DNA from: Gnetum montanum
Taxonomy: Eukaryota > Streptophyta > Gnetopsida > Gnetales > Gnetaceae
Direction of reading: 5' to 3'
NCBI GenBank assembly: GCA_015680685.1
Contig: MNCI01005962.1
Coordinates: 22,539-86,538 of the forward strand
Length of the DNA: 64,000 nt
Positions 22,261 to 32,630 of this stretch are shown here, piece by piece; positions within the stretch are counted from its first letter, which is position 1, and each line of letters starts with the position of its first letter. The notes beneath the pieces were generated by a model. It was not told the origin of the DNA. It saw only the letters and a program-made list of their open reading frames with translations, and searched no databases. The translations under genes were made by a program, and so were the position numbers.

Positions 22261-23549
22261 ACTATTGAAAATTGATGATTGATGTTGACTTAGCCAAACT
22301 TCCAAAATACAAGGAGTTTTGGATTAAAATTGGGGTCAATGGAAGTCCAAAAAGCCATGAACATGATGAGAATAGTAGAAGAGAATGTTGTAGCTCAACA
22401 AATTTGAAAAATTAAGAAAATTGGTTTAGAGAATGAATTTAATGAGTTTAAGGAGCACAAAGCAGATTGCGCAATGGAGTATGCAAAAGATAGAAGTGTA
22501 GCAATGTCTAAGATAATGGACTTAACTAATCAAGCCAAGAGATATGTAAGTGAATCCTTCCCATAGTAGGCACATGTCCTTTTTTCCCTTACATAACTTG
22601 AACTAAGGAATCTATGGACCCCATGGTTAATTAATGGTCAGGAATAGTTAAGGACCAACCAAAAAGAATCTACTAAATAATTTTAACATATCAAACTAAG
22701 AAATTGAGCATAACATAGAAACTAGTAGTGAGGTGAGCTATGGTAGCATAGATGGATAACTGAGAAGGTGGAATGGAATTCCAAATTGAGATAATAAGAA
22801 GTCCCTTGTGAAATTTATGTTTAAGGTGACCTAAGAAGATCCATCCTTAGACAAGACCAAAACCAACCTCCTTCAATGACTTTGCATCATCACTCCAAGA
22901 TCAATCCACCCCCTTGAGACACAAGTGTGCATCCACAAAAAAACCACCATTCCATAAGGAGAAAAAAAGAGAAGTAGAAAGTGAGAGAGGGCCTTAGTTA
23001 GAGGGAACCTTCAAGCATGGGTAACATGTCTTTCTAGTCCAATCACTAGTGCTTGTAGCTCATTTATTTTTCTAAGGGGTGTGATTTGAATTTCTATCAT
23101 GTTTATTTATTTATTTATTTATTTTTATTTTTAATGAAAGGGACCTCAAAATCCCAGACCAAGGAAAATCATAAAGTTCATGAATGGGTGGATGACATGG
23201 ACTCACTACCTATTCCATGAAAAATAACCCATGTCCTAGTCATCAAACATTAGAATTTAAAAATATAGACTAGATATTGAAAATCACAACATTAAGCACA
23301 AACCATCATTAGTAAATAGCAATAATGGCATGGTGTCCTATTGGCACAAAGCATTTTTATTAGCAAAAATTTTAAAATCACACTCAAATAAAAAAAGGTA
23401 AAATATATAAGAAAATGTAAAAATATCTAGTAAAGATTCAAATGTACTAATGATGGTGTAAAAAAAATCAAGAAAATGGATAAAAGTCAACAAAGTGTAA
23501 AATAAAAATGTATAAAATAAAAAGTAAAAAAAAGGTGAAATAACAAGGA
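22261..23549 (-). other. B noncoding region between integrase and the internal module
   Basis: It contains the conserved 3' block (22985-23110: AAAGACATG and CCCATGC core on the minus strand, followed by a stretch shared with D 49790-49910), a (TTTA)n stretch at about 23100-23130 and an A-rich run at 23380-23540. No coding signal. Confidence 0.65.
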
Positions 23550-24622
23550 GCCATGTGGATGGTTAGCATGGATGACCATCTCCTCCATGATTGAGTTGGA
23601 AGGAAGAGATCCAAAAAATTGAGTGTGGTTGTCCATCCATTGAGGTATTCGTTGCATTAGCTTACTTGGATTCCTAGAACAGCTTTACTTGTTAGATATT
23701 GACCAAATACTTTTTATTTCAGCTCTCAAGTTTGTATATGGTCATGGCCTTAGAAGGAAAGGTTTCATCTATTATATAAGGTCCCTCCCACAATGTATAA
23801 ATTTTTTTTTCTAAGGTACATGTGTGGGATTCCAGTAAAGAATCTTATCTCTTCATTGAAATTTCACTTTCCATATTCTAAGGTCATGTAATTGTTTATT
23901 GAATGCCTTGTGCATCTCATTCAAAGATAGGGCCACCTAATTGATTTTAATCTAGCGCATTCAAGTTGATAAATCTTTGTCTTTGTTCTAGACTTAGATC
24001 AAGATCAAGAACATAGGTTGTGAAGAGTGTATGAAGCTCAAATTGAATCGAGAGTGTTGGAAGTTTTCCGTACACTAACTCATAGGGAGAATAGCAAGTA
24101 GGGAATTTTCATGTTGAGCGGTAAGCCCAAAGGACATCATTGAGTTTTGTGCTCCAATATCTCCTATATTTGCTTATGGTTCTTATTAGGATCTTTGCAA
24201 TCTCCCTATTAGTTACCTCTACTTGACCATTAGCTTGGGGTGATAGGGTGTTGTTAATTTATGTTCAACCCCCAAGAATTACATAATTTTGTGAAAGGTG
24301 GAACCTATAAAGTGAGTACCATTGTTAGAAATTAGTGCACATGGCACCCCAAACCTATTTACAAAATTTTGTTGCACAAAGCTAGCAACACTGGATGATA
24401 TACAATTAGTGACGGTTGTTACTTTTTCCCATTTGCTGTAGTACTCGACTACTATGATGATATATGCCTTTTCATTTAATAGAGGCATGATGGAACACAT
24501 GAAGTCTATGCCCTATATGTCAAAGGGCTATAGTGGTTGAATCCATTGTTGAGAACCCTCCATTTGAGTGGTCATCCCACCATCTCTTTGACAACATTCA
24601 CAAGATTGGACAAACTGGTGGG
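23550..24622 (-). pseudogene. B integrase, catalytic core and C-terminus
   Basis: It reads HQFVQSC.CCQRDGGM (zinc-binding half), PFDI-GIDFMCSI (first catalytic aspartate kept), then 24279-24500 with YSKWEKV, NFVNRFGVPCALIS and NNGTHF. The second catalytic residue is N instead of D, as in element D. VEHKLTTPYHP follows, then a degraded stretch with a GQAE-like step, and KILYWNPTHVP in the C-terminal domain (about 23840). The final segment to 23550 ends like D. The N-terminal zinc half lies at 34505-34890, on the far side of E. Confidence 0.75.
24618..24622. repeat. Target-site duplication of E, left copy
   Basis: The bases are gtggg, identical to 34505-34509. D reads gatgggcattc uninterrupted at this place (51525-51535), which confirms the insertion site. 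Confidence 0.9.
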
Positions 24623-26543
24623 TGAAACACCACAAAAGTTGGACTATAGTTCTTGACTGCAAATTTAGCTAACTATTAGAATGATGACACTTTTTTGCAA
24701 ATTTTTTCTAAATGTTGAGATTATGCTCTCCACTATAGCATAGTGTAGTCAGCACAGTAGAGAGCATAGTAAACTCAAATGCCAGTTTTGCAAATTTTTC
24801 TATATCAAAATGGTAACACTTGCTACAAATTTTTTGAACTATTGGAACTATGCTCTCCATAGCTGGGACTATGCTCTAGAGCATAGTCATTGTAGTTAGC
24901 ATGAAGACACCAATTTTGCAAAAATTTTCTAACTTTCAAGACTATGCTCTAGAGTGTAGTTAGCATGGATGCCCAGTTTTGTAAATTTTTTAACTATTGA
25001 CTAAGCGTAGTCAAGCATAGATAGTTTTGAAGCCTAGTTTTCTACAATTTTTCTAAGTGTTGAGACTACACTCTCCACTACTAGGACTACACTCTAGAGT
25101 GTAGTTAGCATGGAAGCACATTTTTTGTAGAATTTTCTAAGTATTGGGACTATGTTCAGGAGCATAATCAAGCATAGATAATTGGGAAGCTAAATTTTGT
25201 AAGATTTCTCTAAGTGTTGTGACTATGCTCACCCCTAGTCAGGAGTAGAGTCAACCTCCCCTACAGTGTAGTCAGCACTTAGCCACATTTTAAGTTTTTT
25301 CCAGATTTTTTCCTAAGTCTAGGACTATGCTCTCCCCTAGTCTAGATCATAGTCAAGTGTAGACATGCAGAACAACCTTCAAAGGCCTCTACTATGTAGC
25401 ATTGGCATTCACATCAACTCCAGCAAACCTCCAATAGCATGTAGAATTTATCTTTTTTTGCATCTCCCTTCTTCTTGAAATTATGATTATGCTCTACACC
25501 ACTTCCCATAGTGGACAGTATAGTCCTAGAGCGTAGTCTCCAAAAGTTACATTATTTGGCATTTTCTCAAGTACATTGTAATCTCCTTGGCATTTCCACA
25601 TGTAGTTGGGTAACGTAGTCACAATATTTTGGCCTTATATACTCTTTTCTAGAGCAGGACATAGCTTAACATCGCTTCTCTCAACATAGAGTGAAGTTGG
25701 GTGCAGTGTAGTCCCAACTACCCCACTTCCACATGGTTTCCAATATGCATTTTTGGCTAATCCAAGCCCTATAAATATCCTTGCACCCCCAAAATTTTGG
25801 GGTTTGGTAGTTTTCAAACATATTTGGCATTCTTGGCGTTTAGCTTTGGGTGAACAAGACCTGAAGGAACTGTAGAAAGGTAGAGTTGCACATCATAGCC
25901 CATTGTAGCCCTGTTGTAGCCTTACAAGACACCACAGCCCATGGTACACCACAGTGGCTAATCCAACAGGCATGATCACCATGGTGACCATCAGACTTCA
26001 TGGCTCGACATCACTTAAGACTATAACTATGCTCTCCACTACTCCTGTTGTACACCGTGTACCTTATAAACCCACTTGGAGCTAACTACACTCAACCCCA
26101 TTTAGGGTGGTGTTTCATTTCTCTCTCCTACATTTTTCAAGTTTTCTTTGCAATTTATTTTCTTATTTTTTGAATTTTTAACATGTGGTCATGTTATAAC
26201 TATGCTTGGGTGGTAGTATCCATGGGTTGGCATCCCCATTCACATCAAAACCCTTGACTGCACTTCCCTCCATATATGACTATGCTCTACACTTAGCACT
26301 ACAAAACACCACTAGAACACTTAGCACTATTTCATGTCATTTGCATTCACATTTCAACTAACCATGCCATCCCTAGTTGCATCCACCACCCTGGTTGTAG
26401 CCAATAAAGTCCCTATCTGATCAACAAGATCATCCAGGACACCTCATCTCTACTTCTAGCAAGCCCTCATGCGAGGTTAGGGTAAGGCTATGTGTCTGTT
26501 GAACCCTTGGTAATTCCAGCCATTGAAATTTTCAATCATTATA
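24623..26543 (+). repeat. E 5' LTR (1.9 kb, with internal repeats)
   Basis: It starts TGAAACACC and, by comparison with the 3' copy and the target duplication, ends CATTATA rather than CA. The first 750 bp consist of diverged tandem units; the rest is single-copy and rich in actatgctct motifs. The LTR sequence has no resemblance to the A/B/D/F LTRs. Confidence 0.85.
24650..25370 (+). repeat. Diverged tandem units with palindromes in the E 5' LTR
   Basis: Units of about 70-90 bp repeat the pattern gttttgcaaattttt, ctaact, gactatgctct, agcatagt, agcatgg. A perfect 20-bp palindrome, ACTATGCTCTAGAGCATAGT, lies at 24868-24887. It recurs at 32879-32898 in the 3' LTR. About eight to ten units can be followed; exact number and period need a dot plot. 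Confidence 0.8.
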
Positions 26544-26949
26544 GTTTTTGCCACTAGAATGAGGGTTGTGCCATTTTCTTCTTCATAGGATCATTGTCTC
26601 ACGTGCTCTTTGCATCCCCGTTGGTATCAATTAGACCCCATCATCAGTTCCCTAGTACCTCACGTAGCAACCCAAATTGCGTCATTCTTCATAATTTTTT
26701 CTAAGTCTTCATTCTCTAAACATAGAGAGCATAGTTGGTGGAGAGTGTAGTTGGTGTGGAGCATAGTTAGCTTTCAACTTAGAGAGCATAGCCTCCACAC
26801 TGCATTTTTTTGCACTCTTCACACTTGCTCAATTTTCTACACTTTTCACACTTAGTCATTTTTCTGCATTTTTCAAACCTAGCTGTTTTTCTAAAGTTTT
26901 CAAAGTTAGCCATTTTTTTGCAAATAAAAAATCCTAGACCTTGATCTAT
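26544..26949 (+). other. E leader between 5' LTR and gag
   Basis: The sequence directly after the LTR (gtttttgccactagaatg) should hold the primer site, but no tRNA match is recognised. More gctct/gagcatagt motifs occur at 26725-26790. No coding signal. Confidence 0.5.
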
Positions 26950-28960
26950 GAACATGAATCTAGATCAACCTTCCCTGGCAATGTCTAATACACTTGACAG
27001 CTTCATGATCCACCTAAAGTGTACCGCACTCAACCATGGACAATACAACTCTATTTGTGCCAAAATCTAAGCAAGGTAACATGTAGATCACCTTGACATA
27101 GAGGAAAAACAAGAATTCAAATGAATCCACTAGGGCAGATGAGAGTATATCCCCTCCTCATTTGACATCATTGCACTCATGGAATCCTATCACTAGTTGT
27201 TGTCCCAAATCATCCATGCAAATGGGCACGATGTAGGGACCAACTACAAGAAAGCCTCATAGGAGGAGGAAGACAAGTTCGAAGCCTACTCTAAATGTGA
27301 GAGCCCTCTTTACATCGTCTTCCAACAACCACTTCCGAGTACAGCCCTTTCTTAGTTTAACAACCACTTTTCCTTTGTGCCATCATCCTAGCCTACTCAA
27401 CCTTTGCCAGTAGCAACCATGTTTGTCCAATCCTACGCTCACATAGAGGTCATCTTCTAGCCCCAAAGGACTCAGGCATCCTATGTCTTACTTGTTTCAT
27501 TGGTGCTCTTGGCATTAGTCCAACCCATGTGTGCATGGCCTACCTTAGTCACCACACCCATAGCTTAGCCAATGTAACAACTACATCACATGGCTTCATA
27601 ACCAACAATTTGTTGCTATTTCATACAACCTAAACAACAAACAACCTATCCAACACAACCAACTAATGCATCTTTTGATCAAGCATTTTAGTTGATCCAA
27701 AGTTTGACAGAGGAGATTAATCGACTCAAAGTCACTTCCCCCAACATCATCAAGGTGGTGGACTTCTACTAGGATGATTCCATAAGTCCTATGATCCCAC
27801 CCCTAACTCTGCCAACTTAGGTCCTGCTACGTCAAGTTACAAAGTACAATGATGAAGGGGACGCCAATGCACACCTCATCACATTTAGGTCTGAGTGCCT
27901 ACTACTACGAGCATGGCCAGACATCATCATATGCATTTTTCCATGTCCCTCACTAGCAAAGCCTTAGACTAGTACCACATGCTACCCACGAGCTCTATCT
28001 CCTCCCTAGAGGACCTCCTAAGCTAGTTTGTGACACACTTCAAGTACAAATTGAAGCCTAAAGCAACCCTTGACCAACTTATGCAAATCAAGCAAGGTCC
28101 CCTAGAGCTTGTGCCAAAATTTATCCAATGATGGAGCACCACATTGAATGAAATGTGAAAGCCCCTAGTGGAGACACACTTGTTGGCCATCTTTAAGGGT
28201 GCAATCAAGACTTTATCAAGTCAAAACTATACTACTTGACCCTATAATCTGTCAACCAAGCCTTTGCTCAAACAAAGAGCATAGAGGACACAGAGTAGGC
28301 TAGCATCAACCTAGCCTAAATGGCCTACCAAAACCAACATTCATAAAACAAAACTAATTAGGGCTCAATGGCTAAGTAGCTCAAAGCCCCAAGTCATAAA
28401 GCCACCAACTTTGGCACCTAGGCAACCAACTTGCCTACATCAATAGGTGCCATAGTGCAAGTCGCTCTAAGACCCAACTTTGAGGACAAGGATCGCTCAA
28501 AGTACACTCCATTTCCATGCAAAGCCCCCAAACTAATAGATCAACTATTGAAAGCTAATATTATCCAATATAAATGAGTGTTGGAGAATGCCCAGCAAAG
28601 ACACGATAGATACTGTGAGCTCTTGAGGAACCCTACCTTAGTAGTACCAAACGAGCCCTCGATCACACAACACTTCAACTCAAACCAATTCTACCACTAC
28701 CACCAGATGTCTAGTCATAGAACAGACTTCTGTTGGGCTTTGTAAGATGATTTGCATAGAATGATAGAAAGGGGTCAACTAGTGCTTCACATGGAAAACC
28801 AGTCCAATGCGGATGATGTCACCTACATCATCAAAACCATCAACATTGGTGGCAAATTAGCACCAGTGAAGTAGCTTGTTATGGTTTGCATGCCTCCTAG
28901 CAACACAAAGGTTTCCTAGGCCTCCATAAGCAAGAGGCCTCCCTTCATTATTCGAGTCCC
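26950..28960 (+). pseudogene. E gag (Tat-type), degraded
   Basis: The gag domain is best seen at 27800-28330: PPLTLPT, KYNDEGDANAHLITFRSEC, RAWPD and CIFPCPSLA. A frameshift near 27955 follows, then LPTSSISSLEDLLS, FVTHFKYKLKP, LMQIKQGPLELVPKFIQ and FKGAIKTL. This is the usual Tat/Ogre order (DP.aHL..F, lFP.sL.g.A, SI.sf.dL...F...F, l..I.Q...E.l..y..rF). A knuckle-like remnant YHYHQMSSHRTDFCWAL, then RMIERGQL, at 28690-28780 matches the Tat 'FH..hGH.TeeC..L' region with cysteines lost. The start is uncertain (about 26950). It has many stops. Confidence 0.7.
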
Positions 28961-30480
28961 ACCTTGGGCACCCAAAACATCCTTCATGGTCAAGGTCCCA
29001 CAACACTCATTTGCTAAGACATTAAACTAGAAAAACTCATTTGTGATGGCATTAAACTAGCACCTAAACCATCTATTCACTATGATGTTAAATTGGTAGT
29101 AATTGTCCACTATGATGTTAAAATCACATACCACGACAAAAACTACTAAACAACCATTTGTCGTTAAGCTTCCACAATGTGTTGGCCGCTCATCTACTCT
29201 AACTACTGCAAAACTACCATTTGTCATTAGGATGCCACAACGCACTATCCCCTCACCTACCCAAAGCTCAATAGTGGGCAACATATTGGTTCCTTCTCCT
29301 TCAAGGACTAACCTCACTAGTAACATGGGTAGACTAACCAAATGGTAACACAAGAGGCTAAATAAGAACTTCACAAACCAAATGACTAGGCAACAACAAG
29401 ACCAAATAATGCTTAGTTTTTCGAAGCCTTCCCCTATCCTTGCAACCTCTATGGTTGAAGAAAAGACCATAACCAACAAACCATAATTACACACTAAGGC
29501 CCCCAAGCAAGCCAAGAAAATTAAGTGCAAGTTCCCTTTGTGAGAGATCTATCTCTCAATCTGCATGGAGGAGGTTAAGGCCAACACAATGGCTAATGAC
29601 AAGGACTTCGTAGTTGCACTAACCTAGTTGAAACAAATGCTTAAGTAGAAAAACACAACTTTAAGCTTGTATGACTTGGTCATGATCTCATTTGCATACC
29701 ACTAAAAACTAGCTTGGGTGTTGGCCTCCATTCTTATTATAAAGGAAATCCTTGCAAATGAGAACACTATCTGTGCAGCAATTTTGCCTCTTATGCCATA
29801 GGAATTGGGTTCAACATTCCTATCCTTTCAGGATGACATAGTCAAGGTCAACTGGGAGCAAGGGGAGGTCACAACAGCTCCATTATCTATGAGCATATGC
29901 GTTAGGCAATGCATGATCTGTAGGGTTCATGTTGATGATGGTGTGGTAACAAACGTAGTTTCATACACTGTTGTTGACAAACTAGGCCCCATATACCAAA
30001 TTAGGTCAAACAAAACTACATGTCTAGAATCCTTCAATGGATCATGCATCCCTATCAGGGGTACAATCAACATAGCCTTTTTGGTAGGGGATTAGTTCCC
30101 CACCAACATAGATTTCACCATTATAGAGGAGATGTTAGGCTTTAACCTAATCCTAGGTAGGTAGGCCTTGGCAAGCTCAACTATGGGCTATCTCCTCTCC
30201 CATCCACCAAGAATTCCATCTTCCATATGAAGGTGGTGAGGTTATCATCCATGGTGATAATGCCTCTCCTTTGGCTATTCACAACATTGACATGGGACAA
30301 GTGTTGGAGGTGGAGTTTCCTGGTGACACACCTATGGATGACAACAAAATGCATAAGGCTAACACACTCAAATGAGTGGTGGAAGCCAACACACTTGAAT
30401 GAGTGATGCACCCTAGGCCCTACATGCCTCCTAATACACATCGGATTAGGAAGCAACGTAGTAACCAAGGCACTCCCTAG
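28961..30480 (+). pseudogene. E gag-pol linker and retropepsin-like protease
   Basis: The linker (28961-29790) keeps a K/T/P-rich stretch and LSLYDLVMISF, a Tat-lineage feature before the protease. The protease (29805-30300) reads FQDDIVKVNW, a catalytic region HVDDGVVTN where VDNGSA is usual, a flap and middle segment SNKTTCLESFNGSCIPIRGT, then FNLILGR with a stop after it and GGEVIIHGD. The LILGR motif is the retropepsin C-terminal signature. The frame ends at about 30480 and no RT follows. The first part contains TTAAACTAG repeats (29010-29130) like those of the later array. Confidence 0.7.
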
Positions 30481-30719
30481 GCCTAAAATGCACTAGGTGC
30501 TTGCTTACCCTTTTCTACTATGTGCCATGCATTTTTCACTTTTTCTTGCATTACATTTTTTTACACATTTACATTTACCTTGCTTGCTTAGATTATGCAT
30601 ATTTTTTCTTTTTATATGCATTTATTTACTTTTTTTACCCATTCATACACTTATCTTATGCATGAAAAATAGCAAAACCCATAAAAATCATAAAAACTAA
30701 AATCACAAAAACAATGCTA

Positions 30720-31115
30720 CAGCTCGCCATGGCCTTAAACTAGCACCAAGTGGCCTAAAATGACTTTAAACTAATAACGTCATCACATGGCTTGATAAGT
30801 CCCTAAAACTAGTAGCACCTACAACCCACCATGGCCTTAAACTAGTAAGCATGGCCTAAAATGGCCTTAAACTAGTAGCTACGGCCTGCCATGGCCTTAA
30901 ACTAGTAATGCATGGTCGGCCATGACCTTAAACTTGTAGCACGTGGCTCAAATGGCCTTAAACTAGCATCTACAACCTAGAATGGCCCAAAAATATCAAC
31001 CCCCTTGCATTTACAGCCTAAAATGACCCAAAATTAGCAACACACAAGGTTGGAAATATCCTTAAACTACTGTAGTGGCCTAGAATGATCTAAAACTATT
31101 ACTTTTTGCATTGCT
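30720..31115 (+). repeat. Minisatellite with CCTTAAACTAG core in E
   Basis: About twelve units of roughly 30-35 bp share (a/c)atggccttaaactagtagc and vary in spacing. It lies immediately downstream of the protease. It is not open in any single frame, so coding is unlikely. Confidence 0.85.
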
Positions 31116-31239
31116 TCCCTTCATTTGTGCATCAAATTTGTTCACATATGTGCTACTTTATGTTCTTTTTCTAGTTTATTTCTACAAGATCTTGTAGGCA
31201 CACAAGATGGCTATGCATGCAGCATCATACCTCATTGAA

Positions 31240-31470
31240 GTAAGGTAAGCACTCATCCACCATGATGCTAAAATTGGCACAACACTAATCCACTATGATG
31301 TTAAACTGGCATAGTGGTCCACTATGACTATAAACTGGCATAGTTTGTCTGCTATGATGCTAACTAGCACGGCTTGTCCTTAGGTTATGACATTAAACTA
31401 ACATAATAGTAGTCTACCATGATAGTAAACTAGCATGCAGTAGTCTACTAGGACTATAAGCTAGCATCCC
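31240..31470 (+). repeat. Second minisatellite: CACTATGATGNTAAACTGGCA units
   Basis: About seven units of 27-35 bp repeat (c)cactatgatg, taaactggca and tagt. The same phrase occurs inside the E gag-protease linker near 29075-29130, so the array grew from coding sequence or both share an origin. Confidence 0.75.
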
Positions 31471-32617
31471 ACGGTCTTCGAAGAGCTTATATTAGGTTCA
31501 CGATCTACCAAGACCTTAAATTGGTATTTTGCTAATCTTTTAGAACACCTGCCATTGGTGTGGCCTTTAGAGTACTTGCAACATTAACACCCTTGGAAAA
31601 TTCACTGGCTTCTTGAGCACTTACAATTGGTTCAACCTTTGATGCATTTGTAGCATCTTCACATCTAGCATTTGACTTGCATTTCATGCTTGTGGTTTTC
31701 TTGTCTTCTCGAAGTTGTGTTTATGAGATAAAGCCTTGAAGGTGGTCATGTAGAGGCATATCTCAACGTAGTCGTAAGTTACCACATCACTCCAATGTGC
31801 ATGATTGGACTAGCTAGGCCTCTCAAGAGTGCACATCCCCTTCATCCCATCATAACCTACGCACATCTACTCCTGCATTCCCTGCATTCCCCTACATGTG
31901 AACCCTTATAATGCATATGCACTATAATGCATATGGCATACTCTCTTCATGTCAACCATAGAACCCAAGGCAGACATAACATAACTCATCCCATGGGGAG
32001 CCTTTGTTGGTTGGTTAAAGCCCAAGTAGATGTAACGCAACTCATCTCTAGGAGCAAACACTTGTCTTACAAATGCAATGTATTTACATCAAATCAAAGT
32101 CCATTAGGTGGCACACAGTCTACTCTAACAGCCCACACCTTGTAGCTAGCATCTAGAAATGTGCAAAATCCAATGGAGGTTCACCTCGCAATATGGAAAA
32201 AAACAAAAAAGAAAAAAGAAAAGTAAAGAGGGAGAAGCACATCCCTAAGCAATTTACAAGTGCTACACTTTTGGAATCAGCCTAGTCTTGAATCCACACT
32301 AACTTTCTCATAAGCATTCCAATGAGAGGTCAACATTTTAGGGGCAAGCCACCTTGGTTCCATGGTTATTGTCAACTATGCTAACTTTGCATCTTGCATC
32401 ATGATACATTATTTACATTTCAACTCTCCTATTTGCATTTCATCTCCCCAGCGCATTGCCTACTCCCTTTGCCCTAACATACCTTTACCCACAGCACTCT
32501 TGAGCATGGTGTAATGACATCTAATCAGGTATCGATGAGTGATGTTGGTGCCAGGCTTGCTATGGTGTTTTTTCATTCTTTGTCAACATTTCTTGAGCCA
32601 CTCCTCTAGATGTCAAC
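31471..32617 (+). other. E noncoding region before the 3' LTR
   Basis: No coding domain is seen. It holds a short duplication around 31908-31936 (ataatgcatatg twice) and an A/G run at 32195-32240. The expected RT and integrase are absent. Confidence 0.65.
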
Positions 32618-32630
32618 AAAAAGGGGCCAA
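32618..32630 (+). other. E polypurine tract
   Basis: aaaaaggggccaa lies directly before TGAAACACC, the LTR start. It confirms the plus orientation of E. Confidence 0.8.

Noticed and set aside
23100-23130. TTTA microsatellite as a special element
   Set aside because: It is ordinary simple sequence in AT-rich noncoding DNA.
26544-26575. Primer binding site of E
   Set aside because: The position is right, but no tRNA complement could be recognised, so it was not annotated as a PBS.
29057-29530. 157-codon open frame on the minus strand
   Set aside because: It is antisense to the gag-protease linker of E, has no family resemblance, and its composition mirrors the plus-strand K/T/P-rich coding.
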